NCBI RefSeq assembly: GCF_003054705.1
Contig: NZ_QAYX01000025.1
Coordinates: 62,001 to 126,000, forward strand
Reading direction: 5' to 3'
DNA from: Opitutus sp. ER46
GTDB lineage: Bacteria > Verrucomicrobiota > Verrucomicrobiia > Opitutales > Opitutaceae
DNA: 64,000 nucleotides
The position numbers and the translations under genes are program-made. The notes beneath the pieces were generated by a model, which was not told the origin of the DNA, did not search any database, and saw only the letters and a list, made by a program, of their open reading frames with translations. The stretch's first letter is position 1; the number at the start of each line of letters is the position of its first letter. Below, in pieces: positions 16,570-25,990 of the stretch.

Positions 16570-18366
16570 TTAGAAGAACAGGACGAAGGCCACGACGATC
16601 ACGGCGCCGACGCCGAAAGCCATCGTGAGGTTTTCCTGCAAGGCGCCGCGCTGCGAGGTGCGCAGGCGTTCGCCGAGGCGCTTGACGCTGCCGGCGAGGC
16701 CGTCGACGACGCCGTCGATCACCTTGCCGTCGAAGACGGCGGCGAGGCGCGAGGAGGCCATCAGCGGGACGAGGCCGCCTACGCGGTAGATCTCACCCAC
16801 GGCGGTGTCGATCGCCTGGATCGGCTTGGACGCGAGCCACAGGAAGGCCTGGCCGCCCTTGCGGTAGGGCCAGTCGAGATCGAGGCTGATCTTGGCCTCC
16901 GGCTGCAGTTTCTTGATCAGCAGGAAGAAGCCGAGCGCGGTGAAGAGGAGGATCTGCAGCGTCTCCGAGACGTGATAGCTGCTGTAAACCACGGCCGCAT
17001 ACTCCGTCGCCGCATTCTGGTAGGGGAGCATCCGATACAGGTACGGCGTGTAGCAGCCGATGAAGATGCAGAGGAATGCCGTGACGCCCATGGCGGCCAT
17101 CATGTTCCAGGTGGGCTCGCCCGCGCGGTCCCAGGTCTGCTTCGCGCAGTTGTTCTTCCCGAACCAGATGAAGTACGGGACCTTCAGGCCGGTGTGGAGG
17201 AAGGTACCGGCGGACGCCAGCATCAGGAGGAAGCCGACCCACAACTTGTGGCTCTCAAACCCGGCGGAGACGATCATCGACTTGCTGACGAAGCCGCTGA
17301 AGAGCGGGAACGCCGAGATGGAGAGACCCCCGATGAGGGTGAAGAGGAACGTCCACGGCATCTTCGGGTAGAGGCCACCGAGTTCGGTGAACTTGCTCTT
17401 GCCGGTCATGTACAGCACCGAGCCGCAGCCCATGAAGAGCAGGCCCTTGTAAAGGATGTGGGCGAAGGCGTGGGCCACGGCGCCGTTGATGGCGAGTTCC
17501 GTCCCGAGGCCGACGCCGGCGACCATGTAGCCGACCTGGCTGATGATGTGGTAGGCGAGGAGGCGACGGCAGTCGTTTTCGAGCACCGCGTAAACAACGC
17601 CGTAGAGCGCCATGATGACGCCGAGGGCGATCAGGATCTCCATGCCGGCGAAACCACGGATCAGGGCGTACACCGCGGTCTTCGTCGTGAACGCGCACAT
17701 GAAGACCGAGCCATTGAAGGTGGCTTCACCGTACGCGTCAGGCAGCCAGGCGTGCAGCGGGGGCACCGCGGCGTTGACCAGGAAGCCGATCAGGATGAGC
17801 CAGTCGGCGAGGCCGGCGTGGCTGACGTTGAAGAGATTGAAGGCGAGGCTGCCGGTCGCGTGGTAGTGCAGGACGATGCCCGCGAGGAGCGAAACGCCGC
17901 CGGCCACGTGGACCAGCAGGTAGCGGTAACCGGTAGCGAGCGACTGCTCGCGGCCGCGGAACCAGACCAGGAACACCGAGGAGAACGCCATCACTTCCCA
18001 GAACAGGAAGAGGGTGAGGAGATCGCCAGCGAAGATCGCGCCGATCGATCCGGCCACATAGGTCCACGCGGCCATGTGCTCGGCGGTGCGCTGCACATGC
18101 AGACCGTACAGCGTGCCGAGGATGGCCATCAGCCCCATGATGTAGCCGAACACCTGGCTGAGCTCGTCCACGCGGCCAAACGTCAGCGTGAATTGCGCGA
18201 CCGTGACCTCGCCGTAAACGCCCTTGGTCAGCGCGACGATGCGAATGAACGTCAGCAGCGGGATGACGATGAGGTAGGCCTTCCGCAGCTGCGCCGGAAT
18301 CAGCGGCAGCAGCAATCCGCCCAGGAGGAGGATCAGAGCCGGATGGAGCCAAAGGTCACTTATCAT
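16570..18366 (-). CDS. NuoL/MrpD-like antiporter subunit with lateral-helix tail
   Basis: A 598-residue proton-translocating subunit of the NuoL/MrpA/MrpD superfamily. The core resembles Mrp-type subunit D: FLVNAAVPPLHAWLPDAY in the TM7-8 region, with Asn where NuoL/M have Lys, and a conserved Lys in FTTKTAVYALIRGF. Unlike plain MrpD it has about 110 extra C-terminal residues. These include a long charged amphipathic stretch (VDGLAGSVKRLGERLR) and a final membrane helix, which looks like the NuoL lateral helix and its anchor. Its start overlaps the 86-residue gene upstream by 11 bases. I infer it is the distal L position of the proximal complex. Confidence 0.88.
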   Translation of the reverse strand: MISDLWLHPALILLLGGLLLPLIPAQLRKAYLIVIPLLTFIRIVALTKGVYGEVTVAQFTLTFGRVDELSQVFGYIMGLMAILGTLYGLHVQRTAEHMAAWTYVAGSIGAIFAGDLLTLFLFWEVMAFSSVFLVWFRGREQSLATGYRYLLVHVAGGVSLLAGIVLHYHATGSLAFNLFNVSHAGLADWLILIGFLVNAAVPPLHAWLPDAYGEATFNGSVFMCAFTTKTAVYALIRGFAGMEILIALGVIMALYGVVYAVLENDCRRLLAYHIISQVGYMVAGVGLGTELAINGAVAHAFAHILYKGLLFMGCGSVLYMTGKSKFTELGGLYPKMPWTFLFTLIGGLSISAFPLFSGFVSKSMIVSAGFESHKLWVGFLLMLASAGTFLHTGLKVPYFIWFGKNNCAKQTWDRAGEPTWNMMAAMGVTAFLCIFIGCYTPYLYRMLPYQNAATEYAAVVYSSYHVSETLQILLFTALGFFLLIKKLQPEAKISLDLDWPYRKGGQAFLWLASKPIQAIDTAVGEIYRVGGLVPLMASSRLAAVFDGKVIDGVVDGLAGSVKRLGERLRTSQRGALQENLTMAFGVGAVIVVAFVLFF

Positions 18367-18616
18367 AGTAGTCCTCCCGCGTCATGATGCCGGCATGGCC
18401 GAAGGCCTTGGAGGCGATGACAATCAGCACACAGGCCAGAAAGCCGAAGACCGACCAGAAGCCGGGGAGGTGCTCGACCTTGGTGTGCGCGTGATGCTTG
18501 TCGACGAGCGCCGGAATCGCGTCCGCGATCACCAGCAGGACGAGGACCGCCAGGCACACCTTGACGGTGGTGCGCAGGTTCCGGCGGAAGAACTCGATCA
18601 GAGAAAGGAGTTTCAT
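18356..18616 (-). CDS. small two-helix membrane protein in nuo operon
   Basis: An 86-residue protein with two hydrophobic helices (about 17-36 and 52-70), joined by a His-rich loop (DKHHAHTKVEHLPG) and ending in a charged tail (TREDYYDK). It lies between two antiporter-like genes, 16 bases after one and overlapping the next by 11 bases, so translational coupling is likely. I do not recognise a named family. Position suggests an accessory subunit that fits the extra antiporter module into the membrane arm. The loop histidines could be protonatable or bind metal, which is speculation. Confidence 0.8.
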   Translation of the reverse strand: MKLLSLIEFFRRNLRTTVKVCLAVLVLLVIADAIPALVDKHHAHTKVEHLPGFWSVFGFLACVLIVIASKAFGHAGIMTREDYYDK

Positions 18617-18632
18617 GGTGGGCGTCAGAGGG

Positions 18633-20102
18633 TCATTTCACGACGGCTTGCGCCAGGTTGAGGAAAACGTCGGGGAAGAAGCCAATCAGGACCGAGATGA
18701 GGGCCGTGAGGCAGAGCGGGATCACCATTGCGAGCGGCGCCTCGTGGTGCGGGTGATGCGCGTCCTCGGCGGAGGGCTTGCCGAAGAAGCCCTGGTAGAC
18801 GATCGGGGCGAAGTACGCGGCGTTCAGGACCGTGGAGGAGATCAGGACGACCACGATGCCGATCGACTTCGCGTCGAGCGCGCCGACGAGCATGTAGAGC
18901 TTGCTGATGAACCCGCCGACCGGCGGGGCGCCGATCATGCTGAGGGCGGCGAGGCCGAAGGCGCCGAAGGTGAAGGGCATCGCGCGGCCGAGGCCATTGA
19001 GCTCGGAGATGTTCTTCTTGTGGGCGGCGACGTAGATCGCGCCGGCGCAGAAGAAGAGGGTGATCTTCGCGAAGGCGTGGGCGGCGATGTGGAACAGGCC
19101 GCCCGCGATGGCCGTCGGCGTGAGCAGGGCGACGCCGAGGATGATGTACGAAAGCTGGCTGACGGTGGAGTAGGCGAGCCGCGCCTTCAGGTTGTTTTTG
19201 CTGAGGGCGACGATCGACCCCACGAGGATCGTGATCGAAACGAAGTAGGCGGTGGGCAGCCCGAGGTTGAGCCGGTCCATCGTATCCACGCCGAAGACGT
19301 AGAGCATCACGCGGACGGTCGAAAAGACGCCGACCTTGACGACGGCGACGGCGTGCAGGAGCGCGCTGACGGGCGTGGGCGCCACCATTGCGCTGGGCAG
19401 CCAGCTGTGCAGCGGCATGATGCCGTTTTTGGCGAAGCCGAGCAGACAGCAGATGTAGAGACCGGTGATGACGCCGTTGTGGACGCTCACCGGGATGATG
19501 CCGGTGTGGATGTTGGAGGCGAAATCCAGCGTGCCGGAGAGCACGTAGATCAGCGCCATGGCGGGAAGGATCAGGCCCTTGGCCGTCGTGGTGAGATAGG
19601 TGATGTACTTGCGGGCGCCGGCGTAGCCTTCCTCGTCCTGGTGGTGGGCGACGAGCGGGTAGGTGCAGATGCTGACGATCTCGTAGAAGAGGTAGAGCGT
19701 CAGGAGATTGTCCGAGAACGCGCAGCCAATGGCGCCGAAGAGGGCGAGGGCGAAGCAGGTGTTGAAGCGCGTCTGGGCGTGCTCCTCGAGGGAGCGCATG
19801 TAGCCGGCGGCGTAGAAGACGGTCAGGATCCAGAGGAACGACGCCGCGACGGCGAAGATCATCGAGAGCGCGTCGGCGCGCAGCGAGACGCTCAGCCCAG
19901 GGAGGAGCTCAAAGACGGTGAACCGGAGCGTTTCGCCGTGGAGGACCGCCGGGAGCAGGGAGGCGATGATGCCGAACGTGGTGACCGCTGCGAGGAACGA
20001 GCACGCTTCGCGCACATTGGGCCGCTTGCCGGTGGCCATCACGAGCCCGGCGCCCGCGAGCGGAGCCAGGATGGCGAACAGGAGGCGAATGTCTGGTTGC
20101 AT
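18633..20102 (-). CDS. MrpD/NuoL-family antiporter-like subunit
   Basis: A 489-residue membrane protein of the proton_antipo_M family. It lies directly after nuoK where nuoL normally sits, but is short and lacks the long NuoL C-terminal tail. Key residues are visible: Glu in LLTLYLFYEIVSICTYPLVAHH, Lys in GFAKNGIMPLHSWLPSAMVAPTPVS, and a second Lys in VAVVKVGVFSTVR. It resembles MrpD and the membrane-bound hydrogenase antiporter modules more than classical NuoL. Together with the 598-residue protein it gives the proximal complex two L/Mrp-type channels. Confidence 0.88.
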   Translation of the reverse strand: MQPDIRLLFAILAPLAGAGLVMATGKRPNVREACSFLAAVTTFGIIASLLPAVLHGETLRFTVFELLPGLSVSLRADALSMIFAVAASFLWILTVFYAAGYMRSLEEHAQTRFNTCFALALFGAIGCAFSDNLLTLYLFYEIVSICTYPLVAHHQDEEGYAGARKYITYLTTTAKGLILPAMALIYVLSGTLDFASNIHTGIIPVSVHNGVITGLYICCLLGFAKNGIMPLHSWLPSAMVAPTPVSALLHAVAVVKVGVFSTVRVMLYVFGVDTMDRLNLGLPTAYFVSITILVGSIVALSKNNLKARLAYSTVSQLSYIILGVALLTPTAIAGGLFHIAAHAFAKITLFFCAGAIYVAAHKKNISELNGLGRAMPFTFGAFGLAALSMIGAPPVGGFISKLYMLVGALDAKSIGIVVVLISSTVLNAAYFAPIVYQGFFGKPSAEDAHHPHHEAPLAMVIPLCLTALISVLIGFFPDVFLNLAQAVVK

Positions 20103-20105
20103 TGG

Positions 20106-20432
20106 TTAGCCGTTCAGGTCCGAGAGGTCCTCGGAGTGGATCGAGCGGTAATTGCGGTACACCGCGATGATGATGCTGAGCGCGATCGCGACCTCGGCGG
20201 CCGCGATGCCCATGATGAAGAGGACGAAAATCTGACCGACGGTGGGATCGGTGACGAAGAAGCGGTTCACCGTCATCAGATTCAGCGACGCGGCGGCGAA
20301 GATGAGCTCCCCGGCGATGAGCATGCCGATCAGCGTGCGGCGGCGGATGAGGCCGAAGATCCCCGCGGCCAGGAGGAACGCCGCGAGGATGAAGTACACC
20401 GTCGGTTGGTTGGGCAGGTTGACGAGGTTCAT
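20106..20432 (-). CDS. nuoK: complex I subunit K (proximal set)
   Basis: NuoK, 108 residues, a three-helix membrane subunit linking the Q module to the antiporter-like channels. A buried Glu lies in IGMLIAGELIFAAASLNLM and a second in GIAAAEVAIALSIIIAVYR, as in the family. It overlaps nuoJ by four bases (ATGA) and ends three bases before the next start. The last 12 residues (SIHSEDLSDLNG) match the pattern of the family tail. Confidence 0.96.
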   Translation of the reverse strand: MNLVNLPNQPTVYFILAAFLLAAGIFGLIRRRTLIGMLIAGELIFAAASLNLMTVNRFFVTDPTVGQIFVLFIMGIAAAEVAIALSIIIAVYRNYRSIHSEDLSDLNG

Positions 20433-20965
20433 CCTTTGGCCCTCCCCGAGCGCGCGATGACGAGGGCGCCCAGAATCGCCACGAGCAGCACGAGCGAGAT
20501 CAGTTCGAACGCCATGCTGTAGGTGGTGAGGAGGGAAATGCCGATGGCGCGCACGGAGCCGTCCGTGACGCGCTCCGCCGGGACGGTCCAGCCGCCCTTC
20601 AAGCTGAGGAAGGAGATGCCCCAGAAGATTGCCCCGCTGACGATCAGCGCGCCGACGCCCCAGAGAATCGAGGAGGAGCGGCCGCCCGCGCGGGCCGGCT
20701 CATCCGGCTCGGAGAGCATGATGCCGAAGACGATCGTGACGCAGACGGCGCCGACGTAGATCAGGATCTCCATCAGCGCGAGGAACGGGCTGTTGAGAAA
20801 ATAGTAGAGGCCAGCGAGGCCGACGCAGGCGAGCATCAGGCCGCAGACGCCGCGGATGATGCGCCGGCTGAGTGCGGCGATCAGCGCGCCACCGATCGTC
20901 AGGCCGACCGCGAGGGCGAACACGGCCAGGACGATGTAGCTGGAGAACGGGAAGAGTTCGTTCAT
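20429..20965 (-). CDS. nuoJ: complex I subunit J (proximal set)
   Basis: NuoJ, 178 residues with five hydrophobic helices. The conserved third helix is present as FLALMEILIYVGAVCVTIVFGIML, with the invariant Glu, Tyr and Gly that form the pi-bulge region of this subunit. A polar loop rich in Glu/Pro/Ala/Arg follows. It is 39 bases after nuoI and overlaps nuoK by four bases, consistent with coupled translation of membrane-arm subunits. Confidence 0.95.
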   Translation of the reverse strand: MNELFPFSSYIVLAVFALAVGLTIGGALIAALSRRIIRGVCGLMLACVGLAGLYYFLNSPFLALMEILIYVGAVCVTIVFGIMLSEPDEPARAGGRSSSILWGVGALIVSGAIFWGISFLSLKGGWTVPAERVTDGSVRAIGISLLTTYSMAFELISLVLLVAILGALVIARSGRAKG

Positions 20966-21004
20966 GGAGGGAGCTGGAAGCCGGGAAAGGAGCAGTGGCG
21001 CGAC

Positions 21005-21589
21005 TCAGGCCGCGGGGGAGGGGGACGGGGCGGTCGGCGGCAGCGTCGACGCGGCCGGAGCGGCGGGCTGGGCGGCGGCAGGTGCGGCGGGTGCTTCCGC
21101 GGGCGGGGCCGGCGGGGTTGGATGGGTCTTCGCCCACTCGGCGGCCTGGGCCTCGACCTTCGCGTAGAGGTCCATGTGGTCGAAATCACCGCGGCTGAGG
21201 CTGACGACGTTGTACTGTTTCGAAAAGTCGATGGCGTCGCTCGGGCAGACCTCGACGCACGAGCCGCACAGGCTGCACTTGGTGAAGTCGAGGATGTACT
21301 TCGAAACAGACTTCTTCTTGTCGCCTTCGCGCTTGAGGCCGTCGAGGTCGATGCAGTTGCTCGGGCAGGCCTTGGCGCAAAGCGTGCACGCGGTGCAGCG
21401 CGGGCGGCCGGTTTCGGGATCGAGCACCAGCTGGATGTGACCGCGGAAGCGCGCCGGCATCGGCAGGGTGTCGTGCGGGTACTGGCACGTGATGACCGGC
21501 TTGAGGGCCTCACGGCCGGTGATGCGCATGCCGATGAGCAGGCTCTTGAACCCGGAGAGGGTGTCGCGGACGGCTTTGATCAGGCTCAT
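21005..21589 (-). CDS. nuoI: complex I subunit I, two 4Fe-4S clusters, Ala/Pro tail (proximal set)
   Basis: NuoI, 194 residues, carries clusters N6a and N6b that pass electrons towards NuoB. Both ferredoxin motifs are complete: CTACTLCAKACP and CSLCGSCVEVCP, each CxxCxxCxxxCP. The last 40 or so residues are an Ala/Pro-rich tail (from about 155) not usual in NuoI and similar in composition to the insertion in the neighbouring NuoCD. It is 37 bases after nuoH. In this set I follows H, while in the distal set I precedes H. Confidence 0.96.
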   Translation of the reverse strand: MSLIKAVRDTLSGFKSLLIGMRITGREALKPVITCQYPHDTLPMPARFRGHIQLVLDPETGRPRCTACTLCAKACPSNCIDLDGLKREGDKKKSVSKYILDFTKCSLCGSCVEVCPSDAIDFSKQYNVVSLSRGDFDHMDLYAKVEAQAAEWAKTHPTPPAPPAEAPAAPAAAQPAAPAASTLPPTAPSPSPAA

Positions 21590-21626
21590 GAGGTGGGAAG
21601 CGGGCGTTGGCGTTTCGTCTCCAGGC

Positions 21627-22646
21627 TCAGAAGAGGAGCGGCAGCTTCATCATCACGCCGGTCAGCATCAGCGTGGCCAGCGAGACCGGGATGAGGATCT
21701 TCCAGGAGAGGTTGAGCAGGTTGTAGAACTGCGTCCGGGGGAAGGTCCACCGGACCCAGATGACGGTGAAGATCAGCGCGTACGTCTTGAGGAGGAACCA
21801 GGCCACGCCCCAGACGCCGCCGGAGAGAATGCCGATCGGGCTCTGGTAGCCGCCGAAGAAGAGGACGGTGGCGATGCTGGCACCGACGACGATGTTGGCG
21901 TACTCCGCCATGAAGAAGACGCCGAAGCCCATGCCGCCGTACTCGGTGAAGGCACCGGCCACGAGCTCGCTCTCGGCCTCGGCCATGTCGAACGGCGCGC
22001 GGTTGGTTTCGGCGAGCATGCAGATGAAGTAGATGACGAAGGTGACCGGCATCAGCGGGTTCACCCAGAGCTTGAGCACGTTCCAACGCCAGAAGCCGCC
22101 GGCCTGCTGCTGGACGATCTCGTCGAGGTTCAGCGTGCCCGTGACCATCAGCACGGTGACGACGACCAGAAGCATCGGAATCTCGTAGGCGACGTTCTGC
22201 GAGACGACGCGGGCCGCCGACATGATCGAGTACTTGTTGCGGGACGCCCAGCCGCTGAGCATCAGCGCCATCACGTTGATCGAACCGAAGGCGAAGACGA
22301 AGAGCAGGCCGACATCGAGTTTCCGCGCGACCACGCCGTCGCCGAACGGGATCGCGACGAGGCACATCAGCGGGGGCATCAGCACCATCAGCGGCGCGAG
22401 GCGGTAGAGCAGGCCGTCGGTGCCGGGCGGCATCATGACCTGTTTCGAGAAGAGCTTCAGCACGTCGGCGAACGGCTGGAAGATGCCGCCCCAGCCGGCC
22501 TCGTTCGGGCCGGGCCGGCGCTGGATGTAGCCCGCGCCCTTGCGCTCGGCGAGCACCAGGTACGCCGCGTTCAGGCCGACGAAGGCCAGCACGCCAATGA
22601 CGTAAACGAGGATGCGAACAGGTTCGAGGGACAGAAAGGTCGTCAT
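21627..22646 (-). CDS. nuoH: complex I subunit H (proximal set)
   Basis: NuoH, 339 residues and eight helices, forms the quinone chamber entrance at the base of the membrane arm. Landmarks are AERKGAGYIQRRPGPNEAGWGGIFQPFADVLKLF (read in parts) and AETNRAPFDMAEAESELVAG, the acidic loop near the quinone. The usual ERK-x-G-x-x-Q-x-R-P-G-P-N pattern is intact. It lies 13 bases after nuoCD. The length and motifs are ordinary. Confidence 0.97.
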   Translation of the reverse strand: MTTFLSLEPVRILVYVIGVLAFVGLNAAYLVLAERKGAGYIQRRPGPNEAGWGGIFQPFADVLKLFSKQVMMPPGTDGLLYRLAPLMVLMPPLMCLVAIPFGDGVVARKLDVGLLFVFAFGSINVMALMLSGWASRNKYSIMSAARVVSQNVAYEIPMLLVVVTVLMVTGTLNLDEIVQQQAGGFWRWNVLKLWVNPLMPVTFVIYFICMLAETNRAPFDMAEAESELVAGAFTEYGGMGFGVFFMAEYANIVVGASIATVLFFGGYQSPIGILSGGVWGVAWFLLKTYALIFTVIWVRWTFPRTQFYNLLNLSWKILIPVSLATLMLTGVMMKLPLLF

Positions 22647-22659
22647 CGGAGCGGGACGT

Positions 22660-24702
22660 TCAGCGGTCGATATCGGGAATGACGAGGTCGAGCGTCGCCA
22701 TCATGGCGAGCGCGTCGGGCAGCATCATGCCTTTGCTGGCCTCCTCAAAGAGGCTGAGGTTGGAGAGCGACGGCGTCCGGAGCTTCACGCGATAGGGGAT
22801 CTCCTTGTTGTCGCTGACGATGCGGACCATGAAGCGGCCGCGGGCGGCCTCGACGGCGTAGGTGTAGTCGCCCGGCGGCAGCTTGAGCACGCGCGGCACC
22901 TTCGGCGCCATGAACGGACCCGGCTGGATCAGGTCGAGGCACTGCTCGATGATGTGCAGGCTCTCCTCCATCTCGTCCATGCGGACGAGATAGCGGGCCA
23001 TCGAGTCGGCCTGCGGGTACACCGGAATTTTGAACTGAAGCTTCGGATACACCGAGTACGGCTCGACCCGGCGGACGTCGTAGGCGACGCCCGCGCCGCG
23101 GATGACCGGGCCGGTGGCGCCGTACTTGCGGCACATGTCGGCGCTGATCGGGCCGATGCCCTCGAGGCGCTTGCGGAGGATGATGTTATCGGTGACGAGG
23201 TCCCGGTACATCTTCAGCCGCGGCGGCATGTGCTTCACGAAGTCGCGGACGGCCTTGAGGAAGGCGTCGTCGGCATCGTTGTAGAGGCCGCCAAAGCGAT
23301 AGTAGCAGTAGGTGAGCCGTGCGCCGCAGAGCGCTTCCAGCGCGTCGAGGATGCGCTCGCGATCGTCGAAGGCGTACAGGAAGGGGCTCAGACCGCCGAG
23401 GTCGGAGAGCATCGCGCCCCACCACACCATGTGGCTGGAAATGCGGTTCAGCTCCGAGGTGATGACGCGCACGTATTCGGCGCGCTCGGGCACCTCGATC
23501 TTCAAGGCACGCTCCACCGCCCCCACGTAGGCGTGGGTGTAGTGCATGGCCGAGAGGTAATCGATGCGGCTGGTGTTCGGCAGGAACTTTGCCCACGTCC
23601 GATTCTCCCCCATCTTCTCGTGCATCCGGTGGATGTAGCCGACGACGGGCTCGGCATTCTCCACCCACTCGCCATCCATCGTCATGAGCACGCGGAGCAC
23701 GCCGTGGGCGGCGGGGTGCTGGGGCCCGAGATTGAGGACGAAGGTTTCCTCGGGGGCGCCGGCCGCAACGGCGGCGGGCGTGAGGACGGGCAGAGCGGGG
23801 GCGCTGGGGGCAGGCGCCGCCGGCGCGGTCGGGACCGGGGCGGTGTCCGGCTGGTAGTCCTTCCGCAGCGGATGGAAGTTGGCGTCCTCGGGAAGGAGGA
23901 ACGGCTTCAGGCCGCGGTGGCCGGTGAACTTGATGCCGAAGAAGTCATGCGTCTCGCGTTCGTGCCAGTCGGCGCCGCCGAAGATCTTTGAGATCGTCGG
24001 CACTTCCGGGGTGGCGCGGGGGACGCGGGTGCGGACGGCGACGCGCAGGGAGGCGGTCGGATGGAAGAAGTCGTACACGACCTCCATCTCGTTTTGCGCG
24101 ATCCAGTCGACGCCGGTGATCGTATCGAGGCCGAAGCCATCGGCGTCGAGGATCTCGGCGGCTTTTACCACCTGGTCAGGCGCCACGATGGCGTCGAAAT
24201 CATAGCCCTTCGCGGCGTGGTTCGTTGCCTCGACGGGCAGCGGCGGAAGGACCGGGGCGGCAGGGGCCGGAGCGGGACGGGGCGCGACGGGCGCGGCAGC
24301 GCCGGCGGCGGGAGCCGGACGGGGGGCAACGGGAGCGCCGGCCACGGCCGGGCGGGGGGCAACCGCAGGACGCGGGGCGGCCGGAGCCGCGGCAGGAGCG
24401 GGCGTCGCGGCGGCGGCCGGAGCAGGGCGCGGGGCCGCGGGGCCGGTTGCGGCGGGAGCTACGGCACTGGCCGCGGGCGCGGGACGCGGAGCAGCCGGAA
24501 CCGCGGGCGCCGGAGTGGCGCCGGCCGTGGCGGCAGCGGCTTTGGCCGCGGCAGCAGCGGCTGCGGCCTTGGCGGCGGCAGCTTCAGCGGCGACCTTGGC
24601 CGCGGCTTGCGCGGCGGCGCGGGCGGCGGTGGCTTTCGCGAAAGCTTCCGGCCCGATGAGCTGGGTGAACTGCTCGGTGAGGCGCTCGACGGACGGTTTC
24701 AT
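22660..24702 (-). CDS. nuoCD: fused complex I subunits C and D with long Ala/Pro-rich insertion (proximal set)
   Basis: A 680-residue fusion of NuoC and NuoD, the quinone-site subunits of the peripheral arm. Residues 1-20 look like the NuoC start. Residues about 22-158 are a low-complexity Ala/Pro stretch with Ala/Lys at first and PRPAP repeats later. The NuoC domain resumes at about 165 and ends with the conserved PLRKDYQ. A second short Ala/Pro linker (about 290-320) leads into NuoD, which starts at [14 protein letters not shown] and keeps the HEKMGENRT and GGLYND motifs. Its start overlaps the nuoB stop by four bases. Fusion of C and D is known; the 135-residue insertion is unusual. Confidence 0.95.
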   Translation of the reverse strand: MKPSVERLTEQFTQLIGPEAFAKATAARAAAQAAAKVAAEAAAAKAAAAAAAAKAAAATAGATPAPAVPAAPRPAPAASAVAPAATGPAAPRPAPAAAATPAPAAAPAAPRPAVAPRPAVAGAPVAPRPAPAAGAAAPVAPRPAPAPAAPVLPPLPVEATNHAAKGYDFDAIVAPDQVVKAAEILDADGFGLDTITGVDWIAQNEMEVVYDFFHPTASLRVAVRTRVPRATPEVPTISKIFGGADWHERETHDFFGIKFTGHRGLKPFLLPEDANFHPLRKDYQPDTAPVPTAPAAPAPSAPALPVLTPAAVAAGAPEETFVLNLGPQHPAAHGVLRVLMTMDGEWVENAEPVVGYIHRMHEKMGENRTWAKFLPNTSRIDYLSAMHYTHAYVGAVERALKIEVPERAEYVRVITSELNRISSHMVWWGAMLSDLGGLSPFLYAFDDRERILDALEALCGARLTYCYYRFGGLYNDADDAFLKAVRDFVKHMPPRLKMYRDLVTDNIILRKRLEGIGPISADMCRKYGATGPVIRGAGVAYDVRRVEPYSVYPKLQFKIPVYPQADSMARYLVRMDEMEESLHIIEQCLDLIQPGPFMAPKVPRVLKLPPGDYTYAVEAARGRFMVRIVSDNKEIPYRVKLRTPSLSNLSLFEEASKGMMLPDALAMMATLDLVIPDIDR

Positions 24703-25295
24703 TCTTTGAGTTTCGCGACGGGGAAGCGGCGCTTGCCGGTAATTTTCTCTTCGAGCTTCAGGATGCCCTCGATCAGGGCTTCAGGACGGGGCGGGCAGCC
24801 CGGGACGTACACGTCGACCGGAAAGAGTTTGTCCACGCCTTCGACGATGCCGTACTGGCCCTCGTACTTGAACGGGCCGCCGGAGATCGCGCAGTTGCCC
24901 ATCGCGATGACCCACTTCGGCTCGAGCATCTGATCGTAAAGGAGCTTCACCGCCGGGGCCATTTTCTTGTTCACCGTGCCGGCCACGACCATCACGTCGG
25001 CCTGGCGGGGAGACGGGCGGAACACCTCGGCGCCGAAACGGGCGAGGTCCCAGCGCGCCATGCCGGTCGCCATCATCTCGATGGCGCAGCAGGCGAGTCC
25101 AAACGTGAGGGGCCAGAGCGAGTACGAACGGCTGATCGCCAGGAGGTCGTCGAGTTTCGCGAACTGGACCAGTTGCGAGGTCTCGACGGGGCCTTCGGAC
25201 GGAACCGGACAGGCCTGCGTCGTCGGCGGGACCGCGAGGCCCTGCTTGGCAGCGACGAGCGGACCCGGGGACTGGGCGTTCAGCGGCGTTTCCAT
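24699..25295 (-). CDS. nuoB: complex I subunit B, N2 cluster (proximal set)
   Basis: NuoB, 198 residues, binds cluster N2, the last iron-sulfur centre before quinone. All four ligand positions are visible: adjacent Cys in [11 protein letters not shown], Cys in MGNCAISGG, and Cys in [12 protein letters not shown] chose the ATG at 25295; the frame runs further up through Arg-rich sequence inside nuoA. It overlaps nuoA by 16 bases and nuoCD by four, so A, B and CD are tightly coupled. The N-terminal 45 residues are a Pro-rich extension. Confidence 0.96.
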   Translation of the reverse strand: METPLNAQSPGPLVAAKQGLAVPPTTQACPVPSEGPVETSQLVQFAKLDDLLAISRSYSLWPLTFGLACCAIEMMATGMARWDLARFGAEVFRPSPRQADVMVVAGTVNKKMAPAVKLLYDQMLEPKWVIAMGNCAISGGPFKYEGQYGIVEGVDKLFPVDVYVPGCPPRPEALIEGILKLEEKITGKRRFPVAKLKE

Positions 25296-25666
25296 TCGAA
25301 GACTCCTTTTTTCCAGGCGTAAATGATTACGAGAGAGAGAATTCCGACGAAGAGGGAGAGCTCCACCAGATCGCGGACCACAAATTCGCGGCCGTACACC
25401 AGGGCGACCGGAATGAGGTACAGGACGTCGACGGCGAACGCGACGAACACGAGGGCGTAGAGATAGTAAACGGCGCTGTAGCGGATCCACGCGTCACCGA
25501 TCGGATCCATGCCGCACTCGATCGCCTGGCCGGTCTTCTGTTGCGTCGTGCGCAGCATCCGCGGCGCGAGGAGGTACACCGCCACAAACGGGCCGACGGC
25601 GAACGCCAGCCCGGCCATGCAGAACACGAAGATATAGATCAGATCGGTGGCGAGGATGTCGTTCAT
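25280..25666 (-). CDS. nuoA: complex I subunit A (proximal set)
   Basis: NuoA, 128 residues, three membrane helices. The conserved loop reads [22 protein letters not shown], with the ECG motif that lines the quinone path, followed by [22 protein letters not shown] with the buried Asp. I chose the ATG at 25666; upstream sequence does not match the family. It is the first gene of the proximal operon A-B-CD-H-I-J-K-MrpD-small-L-M-N, preceded by a 521-base gap that must hold the promoter. No nuoE, F or G is present. Confidence 0.96.
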   Translation of the reverse strand: MNDILATDLIYIFVFCMAGLAFAVGPFVAVYLLAPRMLRTTQQKTGQAIECGMDPIGDAWIRYSAVYYLYALVFVAFAVDVLYLIPVALVYGREFVVRDLVELSLFVGILSLVIIYAWKKGVFEWKRR

Positions 25667-25990
25667 CCGAGTGAGCAGGTTGAGGAGGGAGAGACGAACA
25701 TGGCTGGATCGGAATAGATAGTCGCAGGAATGAAAAGGGGGGGCATCGCACGCGTTGGCGTTCAATCCGCATTTATTGTACAGGGGTCGGCCCGACGCCG
25801 GCGCGGCGGCCGGGACGCCGCGTGTAATTAGCATCCTGATACATGAGGCCGCGCCGCACCGGTTTTTCACTCGTAAAACGTCGCACTGGCCGGGCTGCCG
25901 CCGGACGGTCCGAAGGTCGAGCGTGTTGCGGGGGCTGACGTCAACGCGCTAAGGGAAAGGGTTGGCCCATTAGCAGTTCGAATTCTGGGG

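Noticed and set aside
14695-18387. A very long open frame (over 1200 codons) on the plus strand opposite nuoN, nuoM and the NuoL-like gene
   Set aside because: It is rich in Glu, Asp, Gly, Arg and His with no domain pattern, as expected for the antisense of hydrophobic GC-rich genes. The minus strand has clear complex I subunits.
24220-24640. The Ala/Pro stretch of NuoCD as a frameshift or assembly artefact
   Set aside because: The reading frame is open through it, both flanks belong to NuoC, and similar Ala/Pro tails occur in nearby proteins, so it is treated as a real low-complexity insertion.
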